This document shows positions 18,222-28,031 of a stretch of DNA of 64,000 nucleotides, piece after piece (positions within the stretch are counted from its first letter, which is position 1; each line of letters starts with the position of its first letter). Source of the stretch: Methanobacterium veterum (lineage in GTDB: Archaea > Methanobacteriota > Methanobacteria > Methanobacteriales > Methanobacteriaceae); the NCBI RefSeq assembly GCF_000745485.1, contig NZ_KN050694.1, positions 438,877-502,876 of the forward strand, given 5' to 3'. The notes beneath the pieces were generated by a model. It was not told the origin of the DNA, made no database searches, and saw only the letters and a program-made list of their open reading frames with translations. The translations under genes and the position numbers were made by a program.

Positions 18222-19217
18222 TTAAATGCAATAATTTTTTAATACATCTTTAATCTGTTTTTTATTCAATTTTAATGCATTATTAGAATTATAATGGATT
18301 TCAGGCTTTTTGAGGACTCTTTCAGAATTTAAAATATATAAATCTCCATTATCCATAACATAATCAAGTTCATCTTCATTCATTAATTCTTCAAACAGTT
18401 TTTCTCCCAGGCGTTTTCCTATAATTTCTATTTTAATTTCTTCAGGTTTGTAACCATATATCGGACTTAATTCATCTATCATAGCTTTGGCAAGGTCAAT
18501 AATGTTAACTGCCGGCATTTTAAGGATAAATATTTCGTTACCTTCAGCAATTACTCCTGCTTTAATAATTAACCCTACAGCTTGAGGTATTCCCATTACA
18601 AAACGGGTCATTTCATAATCAGTGATAGTTACAGGGCCTCCATTTTTTATTTGATTTTTAAAAATTGGCACAACAGAACCCCTTGAATCAAGAACATTTC
18701 CAAACCTTACACACGAAAATACAGTTTTTTTATCGCCTTTATAATAATTTGCAGAAATCGTAAGCCGTTCTGCTAAAAGTTTTGTTGCACCCATAACATT
18801 AACCGGATTAACTGTTTTATCTGTGCTAATAACTATTGCTTTACCAACGTTTTGGTCTAAAGCTGCATCTAATACATTTTGAGTACCTATAACATTTGTT
18901 TTAACAGCATCAAATGGGTTATACTCACATAAAGGAACATGTTTTAATGCAGCAGCATGGAATATTATATCAACCCCCTCAAAAGCTCGCATTAACCTTT
19001 CTTTATCCCGTATATCCCCAATTAATGTTCTGATTTTGTCTGAATTTAACTCCTGTTCCAATTCAAATAAGCCTGTTTCATTATTATCTAAAACACGGAT
19101 AGCTTTAGGATCAAGTTCTAGAAGATTTCTGACAATTTCACTACCAATAGAACCCGCGCCACCAGTTACAAGAATCGTTTTACCACTATAAAAATTAAAG
19201 AATGATTCTTCTATCAT
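18222..19217 (-). CDS. UDP-GlcNAc 4,6-dehydratase-like (PseB/FlaA1/CapD short type)
   Basis: 331 aa. The Rossmann motif TGGAGSIGS is at residues 18-26. The active-site region is STDK (131-134) with VMGATK (Met142, Lys146), the M-x3-K substitution for Y-x3-K that marks soluble FlaA1/PseB dehydratases. Known members make UDP-4-keto-6-deoxy sugars, the first step to pseudaminic acid, QuiNAc or FucNAc. Start ATG 19217 follows GGGAG. It faces a relic of a CMP-nonulosonate cytidylyltransferase 0.5 kb upstream on the same strand, which fits a former pseudaminic- or legionaminic-type pathway. Confidence 0.88.
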   Translation of the reverse strand: MIEESFFNFYSGKTILVTGGAGSIGSEIVRNLLELDPKAIRVLDNNETGLFELEQELNSDKIRTLIGDIRDKERLMRAFEGVDIIFHAAALKHVPLCEYNPFDAVKTNVIGTQNVLDAALDQNVGKAIVISTDKTVNPVNVMGATKLLAERLTISANYYKGDKKTVFSCVRFGNVLDSRGSVVPIFKNQIKNGGPVTITDYEMTRFVMGIPQAVGLIIKAGVIAEGNEIFILKMPAVNIIDLAKAMIDELSPIYGYKPEEIKIEIIGKRLGEKLFEELMNEDELDYVMDNGDLYILNSERVLKKPEIHYNSNNALKLNKKQIKDVLKNYCI

Positions 19218-19682
19218 TATTAGCTCCCTTTTTAGTGTGTATCTAATATTATTGTATTATATTATATATAAAAGTTATTATTATTGAAAACTGAATTATT
19301 TAGAATGAATAATACTAAATTTGATAATATAAAAATAAAATAAAGTATTAGATAAAAAAATAAATAATTAATAAACATTTTAAAAATGTAAAACTAAATT
19401 TAAAAAATATATTTATTATAATACGGATATTATTTACTTATTTTAATAAATAAAGATATATATAAACTTTTATAATTAAAATATATAACTATACTTAGTT
19501 ATTTTTTTATTTGTGTTTCTAAATTCATTATTTTTTTTTAATAATGAATTTTAATACTCCATTTATCATAATTAGTTTTATAACTTACTAATTTTGGAAT
19601 ACATAACATTTATCCAGATAACTAACCAATTGCAGGTATAATCAAATTAATGAGTGTGAATCATCCTTCTGATTCTTTAACC
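19218..19682. other. Intergenic region, very AT-rich
   Basis: Upstream region of the dehydratase gene, with long A/T runs around 19250-19530 and no gene I can support. The relic cytidylyltransferase begins to be recognisable only above 19683. Confidence 0.4.
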
Positions 19683-19873
19683 TAAAAAACGAACTACATC
19701 ACATAATTTGAAATATTAGCTATTCAGTGCTTACAATGATTTTATCAATATGTTTGCTGTTTTAGCGTGGTTAATAGTCCATGCTATCAAAGGTTTGCCA
19801 CATAGTTCACATATGTTTTTCCTGGAATTCTCTTAATACTGCTCTTAGCTGAAATAATTGCTAAGATATTCAT
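19683..19873 (-). pseudogene. Relic of CMP-nonulosonate cytidylyltransferase (NeuA/PseF-like)
   Basis: Read on the minus strand from an ATG at 19873, the frame gives MNILAIISAKSSIKRIPGK, a decayed copy of the family start (I-I-P-A-R-x-G-S-K-R-I-P-G-K-N). After an apparent one-base loss in an A-run it continues in a second frame (19817-19752) as NICELCGKPLIAWTINHAK. It then goes in a third frame (19752-19723) as HIDKIIVSTE, and in a fourth as EIANISNYV with a stop. Order and spacing match the first 60-70 residues of cytidylyltransferases that activate sialic, legionaminic or pseudaminic acid. Three frame changes, stops and lost key residues make it non-functional. The rest of the gene is not detectable. 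Confidence 0.8.
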
Positions 19874-19985
19874 ATTATACGTACTTGTTATTTGTGATGT
19901 TAATAACTTACTAATCTAATTAAATCAGCAAATATTAATACATTAATATATATAATTAGTATGTAAATAATTTTTTAGTGATTGT

Positions 19986-21080
19986 ATGAATAAATCTAAA
20001 TATTACGCTCAAATAGACTTTTTGAAAGCTTTAGCAATAATATCAGTTATTATTCTTCATACAATACCATCCAATACAGTAACAAATCCAATATCTGTAT
20101 TTAGTATTTACCAAGCAGTCCCTATTTTTCTTGTTTTAATGGGTACCAATACATTAATGTCTTTTAAAAGACACAACTATCAAGTTTTAATTAATATATA
20201 TCCTCCATACTTAAAAAATAGGTTTGAAAGGGTAGCATGTCCATTAATCATATTGGGGATATTATCCCTAGTTTTAGGGATTTTAAGTAACAAAATAATA
20301 TACCTAGGCATATTAACATTCACAGGCTATCTACCTGTATCAGGCCCAGGTAATTATTTCGTATCCATATTAATCCAATTTGTTTTAATATTTCCAATTT
20401 TATACAAGTTGTACAACTATAATTCTAAATACTTATTAATAATAAGCTTTATTCTCACTTTTGCCTTTGAGGTATTGGCAAATCAAATTTTAATTGATAA
20501 TTCATATTTATATAAAGCGTGTATCTTTAGATATCTATTTTTAATTACATTAGGAATGTGGTTAGTAGATAATTTTGAACCAGCTGATCTCAAATTATTT
20601 ATCATGAAAAGAACCGTTTTAACCGGGTTAATTGCAAGTATCGCATATATGGTGGGAGTTTCAGCCTTATCATGGAGTTTCCCATATTTTCCAAGTTCAT
20701 GGCAGCCACAAACAGTATTTTCCTTTTTTTATCCACTTATTCTTTGTGTCATTGGAATTAAATATTTACCTTCAACTTCAAAGGGACATATCATGAATAT
20801 CCTTAGTTTAATAGGTAAAGCATCATACCATATTTTTTTGATACAAATAGTATTCTTTGGAGCAGGATTGTCTTTAACTGTGGTTTTAAGTAATTACAGT
20901 TTATATAATGATACATTTTATTATGGAGTATTTGCACTGATAGGAAATATAACAATTGTTCTAATTATAGGATTATTATTTTTCTTTATAGAATCCAAAA
21001 TAGAAGCGTTTATTTTTTCTTTAATTAAACAAGTGAAATCATTTAAAAAACTGTTAAATTATAAATTAAAAGTTAAATGA
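19986..21080 (+). CDS. Membrane acyltransferase, acyltransferase-3 family
   Basis: 364 aa with about ten helices. It starts YAQIDFLKALAIISVIILHT, the R/K..D..K..A...V...H pattern of the acyltransferase-3 (OafA/WecH/NodX) family, in which the His is catalytic. A conserved-looking NRFERVACPLIILG block follows. These enzymes O-acetylate or acylate polysaccharide sugars at the membrane. The ribosome-binding site GTGATT is 2 nt before the ATG, with a TATA-like run 30 nt further up. It is a single-gene unit between the cytidylyltransferase relic and a polysialyltransferase-like gene. Confidence 0.85.
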   Translation: MNKSKYYAQIDFLKALAIISVIILHTIPSNTVTNPISVFSIYQAVPIFLVLMGTNTLMSFKRHNYQVLINIYPPYLKNRFERVACPLIILGILSLVLGILSNKIIYLGILTFTGYLPVSGPGNYFVSILIQFVLIFPILYKLYNYNSKYLLIISFILTFAFEVLANQILIDNSYLYKACIFRYLFLITLGMWLVDNFEPADLKLFIMKRTVLTGLIASIAYMVGVSALSWSFPYFPSSWQPQTVFSFFYPLILCVIGIKYLPSTSKGHIMNILSLIGKASYHIFLIQIVFFGAGLSLTVVLSNYSLYNDTFYYGVFALIGNITIVLIIGLLFFFIESKIEAFIFSLIKQVKSFKKLLNYKLKVK

Positions 21081-21876
21081 TACATCCAAATGAATATAAA
21101 CTTTTGTACAATAAATAGTTAATTAGATTACACTATCCTAAATGAAATTATTGCCCATTTTATCTAAATCATTCTACTCAAGAATATGAATCCAAATTAA
21201 TGCAATTGCAGGCCAGTAAAGTTACTTGCAGCACTTGGATTACCCTAACCACGGTTAAATATTTTGCATCAACAAAAAAGAAAAAAACCAAAAATCTTTA
21301 CACTATTACTTTAATAACTATCTTAAGTATAATTATATCATGTATTGTTCCTATTTTCAGATATTGCAGACACATTATTCAATTGAATATTAATTACAAT
21401 GATATTATCATTAATAGCAATTACAAGATATTTTAGTTCAATTAATTCAATTTTTTTAGAACATATCAAAAAAATAAGGATATATTCTTAACTAATCTTA
21501 TATTCATACTAAAAAAGACAAAAACTTATTGATCAAATATGGATAATTGTCATAATAATAAATTAATTTTGAATTTTTTTTCTTGTTAAACAATTTGGAA
21601 CTATAGCTGCAACCATTACAATATTAATAAATTACAGTTTCACATTTACAGTTTGGGATTAATTCTAAAAATCTATGTTATTTGAATTTTGATTTATCAT
21701 TAAAATCATCTTTGTCCAGCACAATGTCAATTTCAATAGTTATAATAAATCCAGTAGAATTTTAAGCAGGATTATGATGATTTAATAAGTTAATTATTTA
21801 TTCAGGAATATTATTACTTCTAGAAATATAACTAAGAAAAAATTCAATTTTTTAAATAGTTAATGATAAATCATAG
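21081..21876. other. Intergenic region, 796 bp
   Basis: No gene I can support. A 78-codon plus-strand frame (21200-21436) has no ribosome-binding site and no family look. On the minus strand around 21600-21780 a stop-free run containing IITIEIDIVLDKDDF could be a remnant of something, but I cannot name it. The base composition is close to 75-80% A+T by eye. Confidence 0.35.
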
Positions 21877-23034
21877 TTAATTCCCTTTTAATATCTGTTT
21901 TAATTCTCCCATATTAGTGGTAAATTTAATAAAACTGCTTGTTACTTTTTTAAATTCATCCATTTGGGATTTTAATATACCACTATCAGAATACTCCAAT
22001 GACAAATCAGCGACACTTACCACGTCCATATCATAAAACAGTTTAGCATTTATCAAAGCTGTGCTTATAAATCCAATCACATAAACCGGATCAATATTAA
22101 TGAATAAATCTTCTACAGGAAAATCGTTATCTAACTGTTTAACATCGTAATCTTTCAATACATCATCATATTTACCAATTGTTTCCCTTGGATGTGCTTT
22201 TAATAGAACATAGTACCCTTCTTGATTCAAAATTTTAATCAATGATTTCATCAATTCAATTTCATTTTGTATAGACATTTGAAAGTGCTCTGAAAAAGTT
22301 CCTGTCAACAAAACTACTGAATTTTTATGAGTTAATTCAAAATTCTTTTTTCTAAATTCGAATATCTTTTTATAAGAATTTATCAATTCAGTATTAATCT
22401 CATAATCTTTCTCTTGATTAAAAATAAATCTTTTTTCAAGGGGCATATTTCGTATAATAAGTTTTATAAAACTTCTTCTTATTATAATAGATACAACCCT
22501 ATTTATTTGGACTTTTCTAACTGTTTCATTTAATGATCCCCTTTTTAAAGAAGCTTCAAAAAGTTTTTGTGGTACATAAGTCCCAAATCCTTCATCTATG
22601 AGGATTAATTTAATATAATATGTTGTATACAGGTCTTTCATAAAAACCATTTTAATAAGATCTGTTGAAGGACTAAAAGGACTAATTAAACATATTATTC
22701 TCTTATTATTGTTTTTAAAATTTATTTTTTTAAATAAAATTTTTAAAAAACCAATTTTTGAATAAATTCCTGATTCACGATCATGTAAACTTAAAAAAAT
22801 AAATTTAACATTTGCAAACCCTTCGCAAACAAAGTCTTTCTCCCCAATAACAAAACCACTAACCTCATGTTCAAGAATAAAAATTAACCCATTTGGCTTT
22901 ATACCGTTATTACGCTTCACAATATCGTAAATAACTGTATCAACGCCAACTGCATGCCAATGTGAAATAGCTGTAGCTACAAAATCAATTTTTTCATTCT
23001 TTAAGATATTATATATTTCTTCCAGACTGTACAT
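21877..23034 (-). CDS. Polysialyltransferase-like / GT52-type glycosyltransferase
   Basis: 385 aa, soluble. ILIDEGFGTYV (about residues 148-158), VLLKAHPRE (about 286-294), and GFISTALINAK near the C-terminus resemble the E(D/E)G..Y, K.HPR and S(S/T)AL motifs of the alpha-2,8-polysialyltransferase and GT52 families, which use CMP-activated acceptors or donors. The assignment rests on these motifs only. It fits the nonulosonate theme of the neighbouring cytidylyltransferase relic and PseB-like dehydratase. With no CMP-sugar synthetase left in the window it may depend on one elsewhere, or be on its way out. Stand-alone gene; no clear ribosome-binding site before ATG 23034. Confidence 0.6.
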   Translation of the reverse strand: MYSLEEIYNILKNEKIDFVATAISHWHAVGVDTVIYDIVKRNNGIKPNGLIFILEHEVSGFVIGEKDFVCEGFANVKFIFLSLHDRESGIYSKIGFLKILFKKINFKNNNKRIICLISPFSPSTDLIKMVFMKDLYTTYYIKLILIDEGFGTYVPQKLFEASLKRGSLNETVRKVQINRVVSIIIRRSFIKLIIRNMPLEKRFIFNQEKDYEINTELINSYKKIFEFRKKNFELTHKNSVVLLTGTFSEHFQMSIQNEIELMKSLIKILNQEGYYVLLKAHPRETIGKYDDVLKDYDVKQLDNDFPVEDLFINIDPVYVIGFISTALINAKLFYDMDVVSVADLSLEYSDSGILKSQMDEFKKVTSSFIKFTTNMGELKQILKGN

Positions 23035-23380
23035 GTGTAATATTTATAAATTTAATAGTATTAATATCTATTATTTTCTAAGAGTTTTTAGTTTGCAGTA
23101 TTTTTTAGAACTTTCAAAATAAACAATTGTAATGATAGTGAATAGAATTTAAAGGCATTTATTTCATCTTTAACTCTATTAAGATTATTAATAATACTAT
23201 TAAAATATAAAAAAAATTATTAATGATTCTTTAACTAATTCTACAGTTCATATTTTAAATAAAAACATTGATCAGTGCATTTTCTTAAAATAAAAATTTA
23301 ATTTATTTTATAAATAAAAAATTAGATATATTATATTATAATAAAGTATTAACAATAAAAAAAATAAAGGTGACAATATA
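23035..23380. other. Divergent intergenic region
   Basis: Must hold promoters for the polysialyltransferase-like gene (minus) and the GT2 gene (plus). The plus-strand start is preceded by AAAGGTGACAA and by TATATTATATTATA around 23327-23340. Nothing else is recognised. Confidence 0.45.
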
Positions 23381-24412
23381 ATGTTAGATAATAAAACTCT
23401 AAATATTACAATAATTATTCTCAACTGGAATGGTTGGAAAGATACTGTAGAATGTCTAGAGTCTCTTTACCAGATAGATTATCCCCATTATAATGTGATT
23501 ATTGTAGATAATAATTCTTCCAATGATTCCATTAAACAAATTAAAGAATATTGTGAAGGAAAATCAAAATTAAAATCTGATTTTTTTGAATATAATCCCA
23601 CTAATAAACCTCTACATATATTGGAAATTACTAAAACAAAATCAGAAACTGTAAAAATCATAGATGAATTTTCTAATTTACCTTCAAATAGGAAACTCAT
23701 CCTAATAAAAAATGATAAAAATTATGGTTTTGCAGAAGGAAACAATATTGGGATAAAATACGCACTTGATAACTTGAACCAAAGATACATCCTCCTTTTA
23801 AATAATGATACTGTCGTTGATCAATATTTTTTAAATGAACTGATAAAAGCAGGAGATTCCTGTGATAACATAGGTATTCTAGGTCCAACAGTATACTGCT
23901 ATAACGATAAAACTAAAATACAATCTGCAGGTGTTAAATTATATCCCAAATTAGGTTATCAAAAATTCTTAGGATTAAATGAAATAGATAATGGACAATT
24001 TAAAGAAATAACCTCAGTGGATTATGTACAGGGATGTGCATTACTTGCAAAATGTGAAATATTCAATGAAATTGGACTTTTAGATACAGATTACTTTTTA
24101 TATTGGGAAGAAACTGACTGGTGTTTTAGAGCAAAGAATGCAGGTTACCATGTAGTCCATGTTCCAAATGCAAAAATCTGGCATAAAGGTTCAGCTTCAA
24201 GTACAAATAATGACATAATTTATTATGGCACGCGTAATATGTTCTGGTTTATGAAAAAAAATGCTAGAAAAACTCATTATATTATATTTCTAGTTCAGTT
24301 CTTCTCTTTAAGACTCTGGCTTCAAATAGGAATGTACTTAATATATTATAAAACAGGCCTAAAAGGCATATATTCATTTTTTAATGGAATAATGAACGGT
24401 TTGGATACTTAG
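23381..24412 (+). CDS. GT2-family glycosyltransferase (rhamnosyltransferase-like)
   Basis: 343 aa. ITIIILNWNGWKDTVECLESL starts a GT-A domain, followed by IIVDNNSSNDS, LLLNNDTVVD (DxD-type), VDYVQGCALLAK and EETDWCFRAKNAGY, the usual layout of the WcaA/rhamnosyltransferase group. A roughly 45-residue insertion (about 55-100) separates the first two blocks and is longer than in most relatives. A C-terminal hydrophobic helix (about 300-325) suggests membrane association. Ribosome-binding site GGTGAC. It is a monocistronic plus-strand gene facing the second DUF2206-like module. Confidence 0.87.
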   Translation: MLDNKTLNITIIILNWNGWKDTVECLESLYQIDYPHYNVIIVDNNSSNDSIKQIKEYCEGKSKLKSDFFEYNPTNKPLHILEITKTKSETVKIIDEFSNLPSNRKLILIKNDKNYGFAEGNNIGIKYALDNLNQRYILLLNNDTVVDQYFLNELIKAGDSCDNIGILGPTVYCYNDKTKIQSAGVKLYPKLGYQKFLGLNEIDNGQFKEITSVDYVQGCALLAKCEIFNEIGLLDTDYFLYWEETDWCFRAKNAGYHVVHVPNAKIWHKGSASSTNNDIIYYGTRNMFWFMKKNARKTHYIIFLVQFFSLRLWLQIGMYLIYYKTGLKGIYSFFNGIMNGLDT

Positions 24413-24591
24413 TAAAGATTCAAATGTTAATTAAACAATAGATCGCAATTTACATCGTGATAAAGTTTCATTTTTGTATTCCCTTATTTAGTTAATATAA
24501 ACTCAAAATTCCTTGAAAATTTATGATTCTGCTATTTAAATCAATTTTTATGAAACTATTCAATCAAACTATGCAACTTAATAACATTCCA

Positions 24592-26787
24592 TTAATAAAA
24601 TATTTGCGAACCTCCATTATCATAAATCTTGTTCCTATTATTAAATAATCCATTTGAAGACTCATAATAAAAGGTAAAAGGAGGTTTTGAAAAAAGCATT
24701 TCCTTTTCTTTTATATTCTTAGTCCCTAAAAATAGATAAGATTCTTTGGGTATAGAGTTAAAATCAGAAGGTATTGCTTGGACTTTAATACCTTCTGAAG
24801 TTAGTAATAAATTTCTATAACCATCAGCATAATAATAAGTTTCTCTATACATTTTAGTCCCATTTTTAGATGGAATATCAGAATATAACTTTATTTCTTG
24901 AAATTGGGAAAGCCAGTTTGCACCTGAGACTTCCATTTCATTAAACAATGGAAAATCATAATTTGGATTCAAACCTGGAGATGGAGCATCATAACTTGTG
25001 ACTTCATAAATAATCTTAGAATTAAACAGGAAAAAAACTATAAGAAAAATTGAAAAGATTTTTAAGGCAGTATCCCTGTTTTTAAGTCTGAATAACTTTT
25101 TTAATAATAAAGTCCCTCCAATTACACAAAATGGTGCTAAAAATATTAGAGTAATATGATACAACCTTGAGGTATTTATAGTGCTTGCAAAGTTAGGAAC
25201 AATCATACCTGCTACAGCAACTAAAAAAGCTGCAGAAGCAATGGACAGATACGTGCTGTTAAATTTATATTCTTTAAATTTTAAAAATATACCAATTAAA
25301 CCCGCAAAAACACAAAATTGAGATATAATATCTAAATACTTTTCAATATTTTGAAGTACAGTTTGGTTACGAGTAATGAGATATATGCTCTGGGTAGAAG
25401 ATGTGGATAAAAATTCGTCTCTTAAATTAGTAATAATATGATCAGAAATAGATACAAATGTGTTAAAATTAATGCTACTGGAAATATAAATATACCAAAC
25501 AACTGCCATGCCTATAAAAAGTAGTAAATAATTAAAATTTAATCTATAATTCAAAGTACCTGAAAAGTCCATTATTTTTAAATTTTGAACAAATGGAAAC
25601 GAACTTTTATTCAATACATACTTTAAATATTTAATTCCTTTAAAAATTAATAACGCCAGTAAAAATATAAAAATAACAATATAAGATGTGGCATAGTGTG
25701 ACACCACAACTGAGAAACTGAATAACACGAATAAAATAGTCATTTTATACTTAATTTTCTCTTCTAACATTAAAATTAAAATTAAAATTAAAAAAAGTTC
25801 CGCTATTTGCTGCCTTGGAAGTTGAAACATTTCAATGAAAAAAACGTAAAATGACATGAAAAAGAAACTGGATAAAAATCCTATTTTTTTGCTTGTTAAT
25901 TTCTTCGCTATTTCATAAATCCCAACCGGAGTCAACGAAAATATTAAGGGAAAAATTATTTTATATACCCACACTAAATTGAGACCAACTACCTTTGTAA
26001 AAAATGAAGGCAAAAGTGTGGTGCTTAACATTGCATTACAAGTCATAGGAGCATTATAATCCCAGAATGATTGCGTAATTACCAGATTAGCTAATTTATA
26101 TTCACCCATTATATCCCATCCCCAAATATAATTGGATATAAGTGAATTATGATATAGTAAAGATAGGGAAATCATGAAAATTATAAGTGGATAAAATTTA
26201 GGGGAAATTTTATCAAAAACAACTGCTAAAACCAGCACTGGAATCAGTAAAATATAAATTTCTATCAAATAATTTAAAGAGAAGTGATTTATACAGTATG
26301 TACCAATTATAACTAAAGGAAGCAATAAAATTGAAAGATAGAGAAATGGAGATTTTATATAATGTATTTCTATAAAAGAAGGGTTAGAATAATTTTTATC
26401 ATTGATATAAGCTAATATTGATAGTGAAATTTGTAAAATTAATAAAGTTAGTATCATATTTGTAGGTGTTAATGGATCTGTAAAAAATTTAAGCAATATA
26501 ACATTAAGAAGAAAGCCTATTACCATAACTAATGACAAACTTGAACCCATTGTAAATAATAAAGTTTTTAAACTCCCTAATTTATGCAATCCAAGTGTTC
26601 GTAAAAACAATATGCCTGGAACAAAAATAATGCTGATTAATGCTGTTATTTCTTTTATTATAGGAATATTTATTCCTAATTGGTTAAGTAGAAAAAATCC
26701 TAAAAATAAAACCTGTAATATTAAAATTGTTGAAAAAAATGTCTTTATATCCCAATCGTTCATTTCTAAAGGGTTTAACAACTTCAT
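24592..26787 (-). CDS. Large polytopic membrane protein, DUF2206-like (second paralogue)
   Basis: 731 aa from ATG 26787, which follows GGGTG and lies immediately after the upstream stop; a frame six codons longer exists. About 14 helices are followed by a C-terminal soluble tail that ends KIYDNGGSQIFY, matching the other two paralogues. It shares ISLLYHNSLISNYIWGWD, FPLIFSLTPVGIYEIAKK and VVSHYATSYI blocks with them, the last around the same helix. The family is probably involved in lipid-linked glycan transfer or polymerisation, inferred only from topology and operon. It is the end of the operon 29813-24592. Confidence 0.75.
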   Translation of the reverse strand: MKLLNPLEMNDWDIKTFFSTILILQVLFLGFFLLNQLGINIPIIKEITALISIIFVPGILFLRTLGLHKLGSLKTLLFTMGSSLSLVMVIGFLLNVILLKFFTDPLTPTNMILTLLILQISLSILAYINDKNYSNPSFIEIHYIKSPFLYLSILLLPLVIIGTYCINHFSLNYLIEIYILLIPVLVLAVVFDKISPKFYPLIIFMISLSLLYHNSLISNYIWGWDIMGEYKLANLVITQSFWDYNAPMTCNAMLSTTLLPSFFTKVVGLNLVWVYKIIFPLIFSLTPVGIYEIAKKLTSKKIGFLSSFFFMSFYVFFIEMFQLPRQQIAELFLILILILMLEEKIKYKMTILFVLFSFSVVVSHYATSYIVIFIFLLALLIFKGIKYLKYVLNKSSFPFVQNLKIMDFSGTLNYRLNFNYLLLFIGMAVVWYIYISSSINFNTFVSISDHIITNLRDEFLSTSSTQSIYLITRNQTVLQNIEKYLDIISQFCVFAGLIGIFLKFKEYKFNSTYLSIASAAFLVAVAGMIVPNFASTINTSRLYHITLIFLAPFCVIGGTLLLKKLFRLKNRDTALKIFSIFLIVFFLFNSKIIYEVTSYDAPSPGLNPNYDFPLFNEMEVSGANWLSQFQEIKLYSDIPSKNGTKMYRETYYYADGYRNLLLTSEGIKVQAIPSDFNSIPKESYLFLGTKNIKEKEMLFSKPPFTFYYESSNGLFNNRNKIYDNGGSQIFY

Positions 26788-26788
26788 G

Positions 26789-27979
26789 TCAACACCCTGA
26801 ATCAACAGTTAAAATACTTTCGTACATTTTTACAGTAGAGTCTATACATTTATCCCACGTAAAATATTTGGCTCTTTTAATTCCTTTTTTAGTTATATTG
26901 TCCCTAACTTTTTTATTCTCCAAAAGGTAAATTAATTCATCCAAAATGTATTTGGGTTCTTTTTTAAGTAAAGTAACAGCACCTTCATCAACAAGTTCAG
27001 GTAGAGATGATTTATTTAAAACTGCTGTTAAAGTTCCACAAGACATAGATTCCAAAGGAGGGAATCCAAAACCTTCATATTCAGATAAAAAAATAAATAA
27101 GTCCAATGCATTGTAAAGCAAACACAGTTCTTTATCAGATATATAACCTGTTTTAATTACAATTTTCTCTAAATCAAATTTTTGAATCATTTCGTCAACG
27201 AACTTATTGCTTTTTCCGATTAATATCAATTTAAGATTTTTATAATGCTTTGATAACATTTTGGTTACTTTTAAAACAATGTGTATATTATCTATTTTAC
27301 GCTCAGAATTTATGGTTCCTATCAACAAATCATTATCAAAATTGATATATTTACATTTGAAATTTGAAATTTCAGAATAATCCAATTTATGAAAATTGTT
27401 GAAGTCTATTCCATGATTAATTACAAATAATTTAGATTCCGGAACATCAAAATATTTAAGTAAATCTTTTTTTGTATTTTCTGAAGGTACTGCAATTCCA
27501 TCTACATTTTTTAATATTAACGGAAAAATCTTTTCATATCTGATTTTCGAAAATAACCTGACATTTAATGGATTTACATAATTACAACAATATTTGTATA
27601 AATAGACGCCTACATCGTGAACATTAATTATTTTTTTAGTATTAGACCTATTTCTAAATGGATAATTTACAAAAGGTCCAAAACTGTAAGTATCATGAAT
27701 TAATTCCAGTTTAGATTCATTAATTGTTTTGGGTAATTGAAAAAAATTTCTAAATGAAATTCCAAAATAAGAATCGCCAAAATACACTGGTATTTTTTTT
27801 GGTGAAATATTATGATCATTAGTAGCCATATCTATCAATTCGTTTTCAAATCTCTTTGAAGAGTAATATACCACAATATCATCTATACCCCTTTTTGACA
27901 ATCCTTCAATTAATTTTAATGAATATCTTTTAATACCCATACCGCTAACTGCAGTGTCTGGAATAATTCCTATTTCCAT
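26789..27979 (-). CDS. GT4-family glycosyltransferase (WbdA/mannosyltransferase-like)
   Basis: 396 aa from the ATG at 27979, which has AGAGGA upstream; the open frame extends to 28039 into the previous gene, but that start lacks a ribosome-binding site. MEIGIIPDTAVSGMGIKRYS starts the acceptor domain (G.G.Y motif). Donor-domain motifs are IGTINSERKIDNI, TGYISDKEL, and EX7E in EGFGFPPLE followed by CGTLTAVLN, a set common in O-antigen mannosyltransferases. It directly precedes the DUF2206-like gene, the same order as in modules one and three. Confidence 0.87.
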   Translation of the reverse strand: MEIGIIPDTAVSGMGIKRYSLKLIEGLSKRGIDDIVVYYSSKRFENELIDMATNDHNISPKKIPVYFGDSYFGISFRNFFQLPKTINESKLELIHDTYSFGPFVNYPFRNRSNTKKIINVHDVGVYLYKYCCNYVNPLNVRLFSKIRYEKIFPLILKNVDGIAVPSENTKKDLLKYFDVPESKLFVINHGIDFNNFHKLDYSEISNFKCKYINFDNDLLIGTINSERKIDNIHIVLKVTKMLSKHYKNLKLILIGKSNKFVDEMIQKFDLEKIVIKTGYISDKELCLLYNALDLFIFLSEYEGFGFPPLESMSCGTLTAVLNKSSLPELVDEGAVTLLKKEPKYILDELIYLLENKKVRDNITKKGIKRAKYFTWDKCIDSTVKMYESILTVDSGC

Positions 27980-28031
27980 ATTAGATTCCTCTTTAAATTC
28001 AACTTTGTAATATTTACAATGAAAATATAAT

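Noticed and set aside
21200..21436. 78-codon plus-strand ORF with one hydrophobic stretch
   Set aside because: No ribosome-binding site, AT-driven composition, no family look, and it lies in a gap with signs of decay. A chance frame is more likely.
21600..21790. Possible further gene remnant on the minus strand (IITIEIDIVLDKDDF)
   Set aside because: Only a short stop-free run; no family could be named and the sequence is highly AT-rich.
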